A stretch of 64,000 nt of DNA from assembly GCA_041859045.1 (NCBI GenBank), contig JBHELB010000016.1, positions 124,001 to 188,000 of the forward strand. Reading direction: 5' to 3'. The position numbers and the translations under genes were made by a program. This stretch comes from JBHELB01 sp041859045. GTDB taxonomy: Bacteria > Hydrogenedentota > Hydrogenedentia > Hydrogenedentales > SLHB01. This document shows, piece by piece, positions 1 through 9,003 of this stretch (positions within the stretch are counted from its first letter, which is position 1; every line of letters begins with the position of its first letter). The notes under the pieces were generated by a model. The model searched no databases, was not told the DNA's origin, and saw only the letters and a list, made by a program, of their open reading frames with translations.

Positions 1-135
1 GACGAGCTGCCAGTCCGAGCCTTCGTTGTTCGTCCGGGCTGCATCGTTCATGAAGGTGTAACCCCAAGAAGGGAAAAATGTTCCATCGCGCGGACGCGCG
101 GCGTGGAACACAGGGCGGGACGGGTCAATCGGCAT
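1..135 (-). CDS. Unidentified protein, N-terminal part, cut by the window edge
   Basis: An open frame of 45 codons starts at an ATG at 135 and runs off the left edge. It begins MPIDPSRPVFHAARPRDG and continues with an aromatic-rich stretch (FFPSWGYTF). The start lies inside the last codons of the four-helix-bundle gene, an 11-bp overlap, with AGGA five bases before the ATG, so translation is probably coupled to that gene. There is no obvious signal peptide. I do not recognise the family from this much sequence. Moderate confidence that it is a real gene, because the overlap and ribosome site are typical of this genome. Confidence 0.5.
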   Translation of the reverse strand, partial: MPIDPSRPVFHAARPRDGTFFPSWGYTFMNDAARTNNEGSDWQLV

Positions 136-526
136 CTCCTTCCTGATGAAGTCGCGCGCAAAGCTGGGTCAGGGCTTGGAAAAGGGCATGGGCCTCATCG
201 AGGAAAGGGCGCATGGTGTCTGGCGAAACCAACTCCGCCGCGACCACCAGGCGCATCCAGTAGGAGACCTCCCGGCTCAGACGCCGGGCGGATTCGAGGC
301 GGTTCAGGTGGGTGCGTTTGCTATGGGTTGCGCCGGCTTCGGCAATGTCCGTACCGAGACCGGCGGCCATCGCGACGATCTGTTCGCCGAGCGGTCGGGG
401 AGTATCCGCCGGGAAATGCTGGACCAGGCGAATCACGGCGGCAGCGAACTCGAAAGAGCGGGCTTCCAGTTCACGCGTCTCACTATCGCCGACATGTCCT
501 CCCTGCTGAAGCCGCGAAGTACGCAT
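125..526 (-). CDS. Four-helix-bundle protein (23S rRNA intervening-sequence protein family)
   Basis: A 133-residue all-alpha protein. The RSFEFAAAVIRLVQHFP stretch, the central GTDIAEAGATHSKRTHLNRL segment and a third amphipathic helix (SREVSYWMRLV) match the small four-helix-bundle family first found inside spirochaete 23S rRNA genes and now known in many unrelated contexts. In that family the biochemical role is unknown. No rRNA gene is nearby, so this is a stand-alone member. ATG at 526 is preceded by GAGGGG. The 3' end overlaps the edge-truncated gene by 11 bp. Family assignment is by motif pattern read by eye. Confidence 0.72.
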   Translation of the reverse strand: MRTSRLQQGGHVGDSETRELEARSFEFAAAVIRLVQHFPADTPRPLGEQIVAMAAGLGTDIAEAGATHSKRTHLNRLESARRLSREVSYWMRLVVAAELVSPDTMRPFLDEAHALFQALTQLCARLHQEGDAD

Positions 527-588
527 TGCCGTCCCCTCTCTTCGAGCGTCTGCGTCATTCTAGCTCAAGGGCATATTTCCTGTCGACG

Positions 589-1275
589 TTAGGCGGACAG
601 GCCGCGCCAAGACTTGAGAAGGGTAATGCTGAACTTTTCGATCTCGGCCAAACGCGCTTGGAGGTAGGAGCGGCTGTGCTCCTCGCGTTCGTCGCGATCG
701 GTTTTCCGGACAAGGCGTTCGTACATGTCGAGCAGTCCCTTGATTTCCAGAAGCGAAAGGGACAGCGCCCCGTCATGCTGAAGTTTTGTGAGAATCGCCT
801 TGAGGTCCACCGCAGGTGCCGCGGGCGCTGGGGCACGCGGCGGGGGCGGGGCGGACGGCGGTATGGGCGAGGCCGTAGCGGTCACTGCGCCGTGTTTTAG
901 TTCGAACTCCTGAAGCTGTGCGATGTCTTCGGCGGTCAGCATCGACAGTTCCTCGACGGACATCTGATCGATACGCTGCGCCAATTCGATCAACTGCTGC
1001 TCGCGCGCGCTCTCATTTTCGATGAATTCCTTGAGGCGGCGTCGCTTTAGTTCAAGGTCTGCATGGCACGCGGTCAGGTGAGCCCTTAATTTGGACAGTT
1101 CCTGCTCGAGATCGTGGTGGATTTTGTTCCATTTGTCATACTGATCCGGCTCGGAACGACGTGCTTCGTCCGCTCTAGCCAAACGCTCGCGCAGAGAGCC
1201 CATTACCTCCTCAGACTGCGCGATCTCCTGTTCCAACTCCTGAAGTTTTCTCTCCAGGTAATCCTGTATTGCCAT
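589..1275 (-). CDS. Coiled-coil protein, paralog of the gene at 3384-4124
   Basis: 228 residues. Residues 1-85 are strongly heptad-like and charged, a probable coiled coil (YLERKLQELEQEIAQ...LRERLARADEARR). A middle segment carries MSVEELSML, then an Ala/Pro-rich linker (about 133-152), then a C-terminal helical module (LSLSLLEIKGLLDMYERL, YLQARLAEIEK). The gene at 3384-4124 has the same order of parts and the same C-terminal module, so the two are paralogs. There is no signal peptide or membrane segment, so it is probably cytoplasmic. No function is known to me; an adaptor or scaffold role would be a guess. A good sigma-70 promoter lies at 1313-1342 just upstream. Confidence 0.75.
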   Translation of the reverse strand: MAIQDYLERKLQELEQEIAQSEEVMGSLRERLARADEARRSEPDQYDKWNKIHHDLEQELSKLRAHLTACHADLELKRRRLKEFIENESAREQQLIELAQRIDQMSVEELSMLTAEDIAQLQEFELKHGAVTATASPIPPSAPPPPRAPAPAAPAVDLKAILTKLQHDGALSLSLLEIKGLLDMYERLVRKTDRDEREEHSRSYLQARLAEIEKFSITLLKSWRGLSA

Positions 1276-1312
1276 ACATTTTCCACAGTTCCCAAAGTGT
1301 CAGCCTACTCTC

Positions 1313-1342
1313 ATTATACGCAGTTCAATGAAAATTTGGCAA
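1313..1342 (-). promoter_or_regulatory. Sigma-70-type promoter of the 589-1275 coiled-coil gene
   Basis: On the minus strand, TTGCCA (1337-1342), an 18-bp spacer and TATAAT (1313-1318). The start codon is at 1275, giving a short leader. The rest of the 1276-1466 gap is AT-rich relative to its surroundings and shows no gene. Confidence 0.7.
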
Positions 1343-1466
1343 GACGGGAATAGAAGTTTTCTTAGGAATAATTTCGTAAGGCAATTTGCGCGAAAGACTT
1401 ACGCATGCGCGTCCGCGATCCGTGAGCAAACCTAAGCGAAATACTGGTGTAGCTGTTCCTTAGCGT

Positions 1467-3167
1467 CTATCTGTGGCGTCGTCTGAGCCGAAGAAGAGCA
1501 ATCCCGAGTAGTCCGAGGGTGGTCGGCAGCCAATCGATGGGGACGACGGTCGGATTCCCCGGATCGTACACGGGCGTTCCAAGAGAAAACTCTACCCAAT
1601 CGTAGACGCCGTCATTGTCGGAATCGGGGTCCAGGTAGTTGGGAATCTGATCGCCGTCGGGATCGTCCGTGCCTTCGACACTGTCGGCAAGGCCATCGTC
1701 ATCCTGATCAAGCCAAGTGCCATCCGCGATGGGCGCGCCCGTATCGAATTTGAACAGGTCGCCGGTTCCTCCGGGCAGAACGAGGTTCAATTCATATTGG
1801 GAATCACCCAAGGACTGGAGGTATACCGTCTCCACAGCGCCAGTCTCGCGACTGATTCGCTGAAGGCGGGTAATACGGCTCGGACCGAAATCGAACACCA
1901 CCCGAATATTCTGTTGGGTTTGGGCGGCAGTTCCGTTGGGTGAACTCAAACCGTTCACGATCATAAAGTAGGGTTCTTTATTGGCGTGTCCACCATCAAC
2001 GGATTCGTCCAGAACGTTGTAGTAGCCCACGAGGACGGAACCGGGTTGCCCCCCGTTTTCTGAGCCGAGATTCGTGGGCGTGATGCTTTTGATGTAAGGG
2101 TCCGCGCCCGGGGCCCAGTCGGCCAAATATCCCATGCTACCGGCGATGGGGGAACCATTGGATAGTTTGCCGCGTACGATGCGTACGTCTTTGCTGAGCA
2201 GTCTCACCAGGACTTGGCCAAGGTTGCGGCTTTGGCGGTTGGTCTCGGCCATGGCATCAAAAAGGGGCGTCGGGTTCGTATCGCCGAGTCCATCGAAGAG
2301 AACCGAATGCAGATCCGTCGCGTTCGGCGCGTTGTAGAAGAAGGCGCAAGTGTACTTGTAGCCGAAGGCCCACGCGGCGAACTGATTGAGACGCATTTCC
2401 GACTCGGAAATAGTGTGGTTGCTGACGAGGCTGCCGCGCCAGACTTGGAGATACATGCCATAGGGAATCGGGCGCGTGCCCGTTCCGTCATGGCCGCCCA
2501 TCGCGATGCGCCGTTGCAACGCCATGATGGCGTAGAGGCTGGTAGGCGTTCCGCCGGGGGTGTTGCCGTTGAACGGATATCTATCGAACATCAACATGTC
2601 GGGTTGGGCGGCGCTCATATAGGGGCGCATACCGTTCTCGCTCAACTGGCCGCCTTCCTGGTTGGTGAATGCCAGGGTGTTGGGGAACTGCGCGCGCCAG
2701 GCCGACAAATTGGCGACGGCGGCGTCAAGGTTGCTCTGCAAGGCGAGATTCTGTTCATCGCCGTATTGGAGCGATACCAAGTTGTCCAGAAAGGGCGCGG
2801 CGGCTGGGCCGGGAGTCACGTTCCAACCGGCGCGGCCCCAGGGAACGCCGGGCGCAGGACCCAAATGATTCGTGATGTCGAGCAGGCTGTCAATGGCGAT
2901 GAGGGCAGTGAAATTCGAGCGCTCGTATTGTTCGAAGTTGAGGTTGGGGGCCGTTTCCGGGAAGAACCAGCACGCGATCTGGAGGCCTCGGTTGAGGAGA
3001 ATGCGATGTCCGCGATCCAATTCCGCCGCCAAGGCGCTGGTGCCGACGAGCAGCGCAAGAACAGAGATCCACAACACACGGCTGAATCGGCAGGAGCGTG
3101 TGCCAGCTAAGGTCTGCTTGGAAAGATGCAGGGAGGTTTTTTCTGCTGCGCTACTGTAGGTATTCAT
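1467..3167 (-). CDS. Secreted protein with C-terminal membrane-anchor/sorting tail
   Basis: 566 residues from ATG 3167, which has GGAGG seven bases upstream; a longer in-frame start at 3245 would overlap the promoter and is rejected. A long basic N-region precedes the signal hydrophobic core (VLWISVLALLVGTSALAAE). Residues about 50-440 form one globular region with signatures such as MLMFDRYPF and GMYLQVWRG that resemble a sugar-hydrolase TIM barrel, but I cannot name the family. The end carries Asp-rich thrombospondin-3-like repeats (DDDGLADSVEGTDDPDGD, DPDSDNDGVYDW), then a hydrophobic helix and an Arg cluster (LGLLGIALLRLRRRHR), a tripartite sorting-tail layout without a clear PEP motif. 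It lies between the two coiled-coil paralogs and has its own promoter. Confidence 0.78.
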   Translation of the reverse strand: MNTYSSAAEKTSLHLSKQTLAGTRSCRFSRVLWISVLALLVGTSALAAELDRGHRILLNRGLQIACWFFPETAPNLNFEQYERSNFTALIAIDSLLDITNHLGPAPGVPWGRAGWNVTPGPAAAPFLDNLVSLQYGDEQNLALQSNLDAAVANLSAWRAQFPNTLAFTNQEGGQLSENGMRPYMSAAQPDMLMFDRYPFNGNTPGGTPTSLYAIMALQRRIAMGGHDGTGTRPIPYGMYLQVWRGSLVSNHTISESEMRLNQFAAWAFGYKYTCAFFYNAPNATDLHSVLFDGLGDTNPTPLFDAMAETNRQSRNLGQVLVRLLSKDVRIVRGKLSNGSPIAGSMGYLADWAPGADPYIKSITPTNLGSENGGQPGSVLVGYYNVLDESVDGGHANKEPYFMIVNGLSSPNGTAAQTQQNIRVVFDFGPSRITRLQRISRETGAVETVYLQSLGDSQYELNLVLPGGTGDLFKFDTGAPIADGTWLDQDDDGLADSVEGTDDPDGDQIPNYLDPDSDNDGVYDWVEFSLGTPVYDPGNPTVVPIDWLPTTLGLLGIALLRLRRRHR

Positions 3168-3252
3168 GCTACGCCTCCGGGTGGAATAGGACGGGCATGC
3201 CGAGGAGAATTTGCCGCCACGAAGCGGCGCTCCCGGCACTTTCATGGAGTCG

Positions 3253-3281
3253 AGTATAGATTTCGCGCAAGATTAAGTCAA
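3253..3281 (-). promoter_or_regulatory. Sigma-70-type promoter of the secreted-protein gene
   Basis: Minus strand TTGACT (3276-3281), a 17-bp spacer and TATACT (3253-3258). Transcription would begin near 3246, giving a leader of about 80 bases to ATG 3167. The placement also argues against an upstream start at 3245. Confidence 0.75.
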
Positions 3282-3383
3282 TACGATCAAATATAGATCA
3301 GTGCGACGCTCCAATCTGGCCGAGACGATTCTTGAATTCCGGGTGCCCAAATTAGGGGAGGCTGGGGCTGTTACTGGCGAGCG

Positions 3384-4124
3384 CTATCCATTTTCATCCC
3401 ACATCGCGGCGAGGTGGCGGCATTGTTCGGCCACCGCCCCGAGGCGGCTGTTCAGAAATTGCCGGGCCTGAATATCCGCCGGGCTCTGAGCACGGTGAGA
3501 GAGACGGGCGTGGAGGTCGAGGAGGGTCTCGATCTCGGCCAAGGTGAGGTTAGGCAGGTTCTGCGGGCTAAGTTTGGCGACGAGCGCCTGCAACTCTTGG
3601 GGCGTGAGGGCTTTGACGGGCGGTTGCGGCGCTTCCACGCGTTGGCTCGGCGGAGTCGCGGGGGCAGCCTGAGCGGGCAGCGGCGTGTCCTCGGTGAGCG
3701 CAGCCTCTTCCTCCGCCGAATGCCCCGGCGGGGTGGTCTGCACAAAGGCTTCCCACTCGGTCATGAGGCCTTTCTGGTCGGAACTTAGGCGAGCGACCTC
3801 CTCAGGCGACATGTTCTGTACCTGAAGCGCCAGACGCACCATGATTTGTTCGCGCTCAGAGAGCGCGGGAATTCGTGCTTCGAGTTTTCTGAATTTTTCG
3901 GATTTTTCAACGTTGCAGGCATTCAGCCGCGCATGGAGACGTTTGTCCTCTTTTTCCAGCGCCCCAAAAACTCTGCTCCACTTGAGAAATTTGTCTGGTT
4001 CCTGCGCACGCTCTTCTTCTGCGCGTGCAAATCGAGTACGCAAATCCTCGAAGCATGTATCGATATACGCGATTTCTTGGTCGATTTCATGGATACGCCG
4101 CACCCAGTAGCCGATAGGATTCAT
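3384..4124 (-). CDS. Coiled-coil protein, paralog of the gene at 589-1275
   Basis: 246 residues from ATG 4124, chosen because GGAG sits nine bases upstream; an in-frame TTG at 4139 lies on top of that site. The N-terminal half is a charged coiled coil (DLRTRFARAEEERAQEPDKF), which aligns with the same segment of the 589-1275 product (SLRERLARADEARRSEPDQY). A MSPEEVARLSSDQ motif, an Ala/Pro-rich linker (about 145-170) and a C-terminal helical module (LTLAEIETLLDLHARL, FLNSRLGAVAEQ) complete the shared plan. The pair encloses the secreted protein gene. No annotated family comes to mind. Confidence 0.75.
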   Translation of the reverse strand: MNPIGYWVRRIHEIDQEIAYIDTCFEDLRTRFARAEEERAQEPDKFLKWSRVFGALEKEDKRLHARLNACNVEKSEKFRKLEARIPALSEREQIMVRLALQVQNMSPEEVARLSSDQKGLMTEWEAFVQTTPPGHSAEEEAALTEDTPLPAQAAPATPPSQRVEAPQPPVKALTPQELQALVAKLSPQNLPNLTLAEIETLLDLHARLSHRAQSPADIQARQFLNSRLGAVAEQCRHLAAMWDENG

Positions 4125-4159
4125 TCGAGCAATCTCCAACGCTGTTGCTTTTCTGGGGA

Positions 4160-4168
4160 ATTATAGCA
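4160..4168 (-). promoter_or_regulatory. Extended -10 promoter of the 3384-4124 coiled-coil gene
   Basis: Minus strand TGCTATAAT, an extended -10 with a perfect TATAAT hexamer, about 36 bases before ATG 4124. No good -35 is visible, which is usual for extended -10 promoters. Confidence 0.6.
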
Positions 4169-4262
4169 TGTTTCGTAGAAGGAAGCGTCTTTTCACCTTT
4201 CCCCTCTTTATACCATAGCTTTGCTTTTGATATGTTGTGCTCAATCCTGGGAGGGGAGTGCT

Positions 4263-5486
4263 TTGGCCGTTACGTCCCGTCGACACCTGCTTCAGACATT
4301 GCTTGCCGCAGCGGCGGCCTGCGGCGTATTGCCGAGCCCGGTTCGCGCGGAGAAACGGACCACGCGGCGTCGTCCGCTCACGAGATCCGCCGCGTCGCCA
4401 CGAACACCCACGCCGCTGCAGGCGCCCCTAGATGCGCCCACAAGCGATCCGGCGGCACTTAAGGAGTTGTCGGAGAGGATTCTTGCGACGGATGTCTTGC
4501 CAGGGTTTTCCGTTGCGGTCGTGGACGGCGAGCGCGAGCCTTGGCTGTACGCGGCGGGGTGGGCCGATCTCGAGCGTCGGCGGCCCATGACCACGCAGAC
4601 GGTGTTTCAGGCGGCGTCGCTGACCAAGCCTGTCTTCGCGGCGGCCGTGCTCACGCTCTGTCAGGAGCAGCGACTGACCCTCGATACGCCCCTGCGATCA
4701 GGATACGCGCCGGATATTGCGCCGTCGCTGGATCCGCAAGCGGAGGCGATCAATGCGCGCATGGCGCTGTCGCACACGAGCGGTCTCCCTCTCAAACACT
4801 CCACCGAGTGGCCGATGCCCCTCGATTCGGCCCCCGGAAAGCAGTTTGGTTATTCCGGCGCGGGATACCTGTATCTCCAACAAGTGATCGAGCAAATCTT
4901 GGGCGGGGCATTCGGGACGTATGTCGAGCAGCGCGTACTGAGTGCGATCGGGATGGGCAAGAGCAGTCTAATCTGGACGCCGCACTGCGACACGGCCGCG
5001 GCGATTGGCTACGACTGGGATGGCGCGCCGGTGAAGGAGACCAGCCGTCCCAAGCAGTTCAATGCGGCCGGATCGCTACATACCACGCCGGGGGACTATC
5101 TACAGTTTTTGTGCGAGTGGATGGGGCCGCAGGCGGGGGGACGAGTGGGACTTGATGCGGTGACTCGCGCGCAGTTCTTTTCGCCCCAGACGCGGCTTGC
5201 TCCGGACCTTGCGTGGGGACTGGGCTGGGGGTTGCACTACGCGACGCAAGGCGCGCAATTCTGGCATGTCGGCGACAGCCGTGGGTACACCGCGTACGCC
5301 GCGGCTTCGCCCGCGCAGCGGCGCGCGTTAGTGTTCATGGCGAACAGCCGCCACGGGTTGCGTGCGGCCGAGGTGTTCGCGCGTAGCGTGTTGGGAGGAC
5401 AGGATCGGGTGTTTACGTGGATGTTCGAGACCTTCTACCGCGGCGAGGTGCGCGCATGGCCGACGCCGGAGGCGAGTAAGCGATGA
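4263..5486 (+). CDS. Serine beta-lactamase-fold hydrolase (class C / EstB-like)
   Basis: 407 residues from a TTG at 4263, chosen because GGGAGGGGA (4249-4257) sits just upstream. The N-terminus then reads as an export signal with a paired-Arg motif (TSRRHLLQ, hydrophobic run, cleavage near SPVRA), possibly Tat-dependent. Catalytic motifs of the serine beta-lactamase/penicillin-binding superfamily are present: S119-L-T-K122, Y197-S-G and a late HVGDSRG in place of KTG. This pattern is typical of class C-like esterases and D-aminopeptidases, so peptidoglycan or ester hydrolysis is more likely than antibiotic resistance. The stop overlaps the next start by 4 bp (ATGA), the first gene of a long plus-strand run. 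Confidence 0.85.
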   Translation: MAVTSRRHLLQTLLAAAAACGVLPSPVRAEKRTTRRRPLTRSAASPRTPTPLQAPLDAPTSDPAALKELSERILATDVLPGFSVAVVDGEREPWLYAAGWADLERRRPMTTQTVFQAASLTKPVFAAAVLTLCQEQRLTLDTPLRSGYAPDIAPSLDPQAEAINARMALSHTSGLPLKHSTEWPMPLDSAPGKQFGYSGAGYLYLQQVIEQILGGAFGTYVEQRVLSAIGMGKSSLIWTPHCDTAAAIGYDWDGAPVKETSRPKQFNAAGSLHTTPGDYLQFLCEWMGPQAGGRVGLDAVTRAQFFSPQTRLAPDLAWGLGWGLHYATQGAQFWHVGDSRGYTAYAAASPAQRRALVFMANSRHGLRAAEVFARSVLGGQDRVFTWMFETFYRGEVRAWPTPEASKR

Positions 5487-7948
5487 CGGCGAACGAGCAG
5501 CGAGCGCCCCTCGCGCCGATCTTCCTGATTTCACTCGCGGCCTTGGCGTTCGAGGTGATGCTAACGCGGTATTTCGCGGTGGCGAGCTGGGCTGAATACG
5601 GGTACTGGGTCATCTCGATCGCCATGTTCGGCTATAGCTTCAGCGGGGTGGTGTTGGCGCTTTTTCGGGAGTGGTTTCTGAAACGCGCCGAGGCGCTGCT
5701 TGTCTACGTGCCATTGCTGATCCTGTTATCCGCCACAGCGGGCTTTCACTTCACGACGGTGAGTCCATTCAACCCCATCGAACTTCAGAACCCCACGCTG
5801 TGGAAGACGCAGTTGTTGCATATCGGTGGACTCTACCTCGCGCTGTTGCCATTCTATTTCCTGTCAGGGCTCTACATGGGCCTGACCTTCATGGCGTATC
5901 AAGGGCAGATGACGCGTCTCTACGCCGCGGATCTCGTCGGCGCGGGGTTGGGGGCGGTGTTTGTGCTCGGGCTGATGTTCAAGGTCCATCCTTTCTATCT
6001 TGTCGCGGGCGTGTTGCCGTTGCCGGCGTTGGGGGCGTTGTTCGCGGCGCGAGGAATGGGGCGGCGCGCCTGGGCGTTGGGCGCGGTGACAATCCTCTTG
6101 CTTGTGGCGTGCGAGAGCTGGGTGACCTTGCACAATCAGGCGCGTTTTTTCGAGTACAAGGGCATTTACCCCCTGCTACACGTCGAAGGCAACCGGGTAG
6201 TCAGCGAGGCGAAATCACCGAAGGGCTACTACCTCACCCTCGACAATTTTACCGAACGCCGTGACCTGACTTTCACGAATAACGCCGGGGAACTCGGAGT
6301 CGGCGATCCGCCGCGCGCGTTCGGGTTGTACAAAGATGGCAATCGACTGACTTCCTTGCCGATGAATCCTGCGGCGCTCGACTTGGGCTACTTGAGGGGC
6401 GCGCTATCGAGTTTCCCCTATCAGCGATATGCACCCCAACGCGTGCTGCTTGCAGGGACGGCGGGCGGGTTCCGCATTCTCGAAGCGGCGGCATTGGGCG
6501 CGAAAGAGATTACCGCGCTTGATTCCGATGAAGTGGTGTTCCGCGCAAGCAACGGTGGAGGCGCACTGCGCACCGCCAACGTGATGCAAGACGTCGCGCT
6601 GACGTTTGAGGTTGCTTCACCGCAGGCATATCTCGCGCAGCCGCGTGGCCTCTTCAACTTCATTGAAGTATCCGGGGAGTATTTCGATTCGGGTCGCGAA
6701 AATGCCTATGCGTTTTCCACCGAGGCGATTCGAAAGTACCTGGCGGCGCTCGCGCCGGGCGGCCTGTTGGCAGTGTCCGCGCCACTACGCGATTTTCCAG
6801 GGTATGCGGTGGTTGTGGCAAAAACGCTCAAGCAGGCGCTACTGGAATCCGGCATCGCGGAGCCAGGCAAACATCTGATGGTTTACCGGTCCGAGTGGGA
6901 AGCGATTGCCTTGGTTTCGATGAAAGCGTTCGATGCGGCGGATATCGCGGCGCTGCAAGAGTTCTGCTCCGAACGTTCTTTTGACACGCCCTATTTCCCC
7001 GGAATCGAGTCCGCTTCTGTCACCGTGTGGAACGATCTTCCGCCGTTCACCTTCGAGAATGTGGGAGCTTCGAGTGAAGCGCCGCAAGACAGCGTGCGTG
7101 ACGCAATGGTCGCTCTATTCGCGAACGCCACGGAACGCTCCAGTACGGCAGAGTCGTTTTTCCACTTCGCACCGATCACGAACGACCGCCCCTTCCCGCA
7201 CTACGTATTACGTTTGAAGACCTTGCCGGGACTGATCCAGCGGTTGGACGCGATTCCGCAGCAGGAAATTGGGTACCTCGTGAACGTGTGCGTGCTGATT
7301 CAGGCGGTGGTGTTTGCGCTGGTCATCGTGGCCTTGCCGCTGGCGCGCGTGGGTCGCCTTACCGCGCCCCGCCGTACTATCGGGCGAGGGATCGTCTATT
7401 TTGCCTGTCTTGGCCTTGGTTTCCTGCTGATCGAAATGACACTGATTGAGCGGCTGAGTTGGGTGCTCAACGACGCGGTGACCTCGTTCGCGGTTGTACT
7501 GTCGAGCATGCTCGTCTGGTCGGGGGTAGGAAGTTTCTACGCGGGCCGTTTCAAGGAACATCCGCGCCGGGGGCTGCGCTTGGCGGCGCTTCTGATCGCG
7601 GTGAGCGTGGCGGGACTGTACATTTGGCTGTTCACGCCGATCGCAGCGTGGATGTCGGGGCTCGCGCCGTTGCCCCGGGCGCTGTGCGCGGCGCTGTTCA
7701 CCGCACCGGCGGCATTTGCGCTGGGCATGCCGTTCCCCCTGGGACTCGGCTCGTTACGCGGGCGGATGGAGCCTTTTGTGCCCTTGGCCTGGGCGATCAA
7801 CGGCGCGTTCTCGGTCGTCGCATCGCCGATCGCCACGTTGGCGGCAGTGGCGTGGGGCTATTCGGCTGTTTTGGCTTTCGCGGCGGTCCTTTATATAATC
7901 GCATGGTGCATTTACCCGGAAGCGAAGGAGAGGGGAGCCGTTTCTTGA
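5483..7948 (+). CDS. Membrane protein with spermidine-synthase-like Rossmann domain
   Basis: 821 residues. Seven or so membrane helices fill about residues 10-215, including LYAADLVGAGLGAVFVLGL, a hallmark of the large membrane spermidine-synthase-like family. A soluble domain (about 225-560) contains the aminopropyl/methyltransferase fold signature VLLAGTAGGFRILEAAALG and ITALDSDEVV, then LGYLRGALSSFPYQ before it. More membrane helices follow (about 605-815). In the family some members bind SAM-type nucleotides, but polyamine synthesis is not shown. It overlaps the preceding gene by 4 bp and the following lipoprotein gene by 4 bp, so the three are co-translated. The exact reaction is unknown. 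Confidence 0.8.
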   Translation: MTANEQRAPLAPIFLISLAALAFEVMLTRYFAVASWAEYGYWVISIAMFGYSFSGVVLALFREWFLKRAEALLVYVPLLILLSATAGFHFTTVSPFNPIELQNPTLWKTQLLHIGGLYLALLPFYFLSGLYMGLTFMAYQGQMTRLYAADLVGAGLGAVFVLGLMFKVHPFYLVAGVLPLPALGALFAARGMGRRAWALGAVTILLLVACESWVTLHNQARFFEYKGIYPLLHVEGNRVVSEAKSPKGYYLTLDNFTERRDLTFTNNAGELGVGDPPRAFGLYKDGNRLTSLPMNPAALDLGYLRGALSSFPYQRYAPQRVLLAGTAGGFRILEAAALGAKEITALDSDEVVFRASNGGGALRTANVMQDVALTFEVASPQAYLAQPRGLFNFIEVSGEYFDSGRENAYAFSTEAIRKYLAALAPGGLLAVSAPLRDFPGYAVVVAKTLKQALLESGIAEPGKHLMVYRSEWEAIALVSMKAFDAADIAALQEFCSERSFDTPYFPGIESASVTVWNDLPPFTFENVGASSEAPQDSVRDAMVALFANATERSSTAESFFHFAPITNDRPFPHYVLRLKTLPGLIQRLDAIPQQEIGYLVNVCVLIQAVVFALVIVALPLARVGRLTAPRRTIGRGIVYFACLGLGFLLIEMTLIERLSWVLNDAVTSFAVVLSSMLVWSGVGSFYAGRFKEHPRRGLRLAALLIAVSVAGLYIWLFTPIAAWMSGLAPLPRALCAALFTAPAAFALGMPFPLGLGSLRGRMEPFVPLAWAINGAFSVVASPIATLAAVAWGYSAVLAFAAVLYIIAWCIYPEAKERGAVS

Positions 7949-9003
7949 GTACACGTTACGCTGTCGTTCTGGTCGCGATGCTTTTGTTGTGCGCCTACGG
8001 GTGCACGCCTGCGGAGACCGCTCCCGCGTCGCCCACGCCTTCCGCGCCCGAGACCAGTGTCGCGCCGCCGCTCCCGACAGAGGCTGCGCCTGCGCCTCCG
8101 GTGGAATCGGCCCCTGCGCAGGTCAGCGCGGAACCCGTGGCCACGACCGCCCCAGCAGAGACCAGCGCGGTTCCCGCGGAGGGAACGACCGCTTCTGAGC
8201 CGATCACGTGGGACTATGATCGCTATTTGAAGCTTGCCGAGAAGACGGACCGCTCGATGAAGGTAAGCAAGCAGGCATTTGACGCGATTCAGAAGCGGAA
8301 AGAGCCGGCGGCCAAGCGAGTCGAGCGTTATCTGAAGGAGCGTTTTAAGACCGCTGACCCGGAAGTGCTTCGCGCGTTTTCGGAATTGCCTCGCGAGTAT
8401 TTCCACTACAACTACGAGGGACGTTTCGCAACGGTTTCGAGTGCATACGAGGACGAGCCGAAGCCGTGGGCGCTGGGCTATGGTTCGGCGCTGAGCGATT
8501 ATCTCGGGCAAGTGTATATGACGCAGTTGGCCGCGCCGAAGCCGGGCGAAACCGTGCTCGAGATCGGCACCGGAAGCGGGTACCAGTCGGCGTTGCTGTC
8601 ACGGATCGTGAAGGATGTCTACAGCATCGAGATCATTGAGCCGTTGGGAAAATCGGTCGGGAAGGTGCTTGAATCGCTCGAACTGGGCAACGTCCATGCG
8701 CGCGTTGGCGATGGGTACTTTGGCTGGCCGGAGGTGCAGGGCGGTTTCGACATTATCATGGTGACGTGTGCGGCGCGTTACGTGCCCCCGGCGTTGCTCG
8801 AACAATTGAAGCCGGGTGGGCGACTGCTGATTCCGGTGGGGCCGCCGATCAAGGGCCGACAGGTGCTCTACGTTTACACCAAGGACGCCGAGGGCAAGGT
8901 CCATTCGCGCCGCGACGTGGGTGTTTTCTTCATTCCGATGACCGGTGCAATGCAAAAAGAGAAGGCCCCCGCACAGCAGGCCAAGGCCCTTCCCGGCGAA
9001 TAA
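7945..9003 (+). CDS. Protein-L-isoaspartate O-methyltransferase-like lipoprotein
   Basis: 352 residues from TTG 7945, which overlaps the upstream TGA and follows GGAGAGGGGAG (7927-7937). The N-terminus is a lipoprotein signal (LVAMLLLCAYGC, lipid-modified Cys20), followed by about 70 residues of Pro/Ala/Thr/Glu-rich linker. The catalytic domain (about 90-340) shows the SAM-binding motif VLEIGTGSGYQSA (204-216) and IEIIEPL, typical of the PCMT family, which repairs isoaspartyl residues. Export of a SAM-dependent enzyme is odd because SAM is cytosolic; attachment to the outer face of the membrane is inferred from the lipobox alone. Downstream 9004-9128 is a short gap with no gene. Confidence 0.85.
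   Translation: MSTRYAVVLVAMLLLCAYGCTPAETAPASPTPSAPETSVAPPLPTEAAPAPPVESAPAQVSAEPVATTAPAETSAVPAEGTTASEPITWDYDRYLKLAEKTDRSMKVSKQAFDAIQKRKEPAAKRVERYLKERFKTADPEVLRAFSELPREYFHYNYEGRFATVSSAYEDEPKPWALGYGSALSDYLGQVYMTQLAAPKPGETVLEIGTGSGYQSALLSRIVKDVYSIEIIEPLGKSVGKVLESLELGNVHARVGDGYFGWPEVQGGFDIIMVTCAARYVPPALLEQLKPGGRLLIPVGPPIKGRQVLYVYTKDAEGKVHSRRDVGVFFIPMTGAMQKEKAPAQQAKALPGE

Noticed and set aside
125..526. rRNA intervening sequence
   Set aside because: The four-helix-bundle protein suggested one, but no rRNA sequence is present around it.
2214..3110. 298-codon plus-strand frame opposite the secreted protein
   Set aside because: Shadow frame; the minus-strand gene has a signal peptide, promoter and ribosome site.
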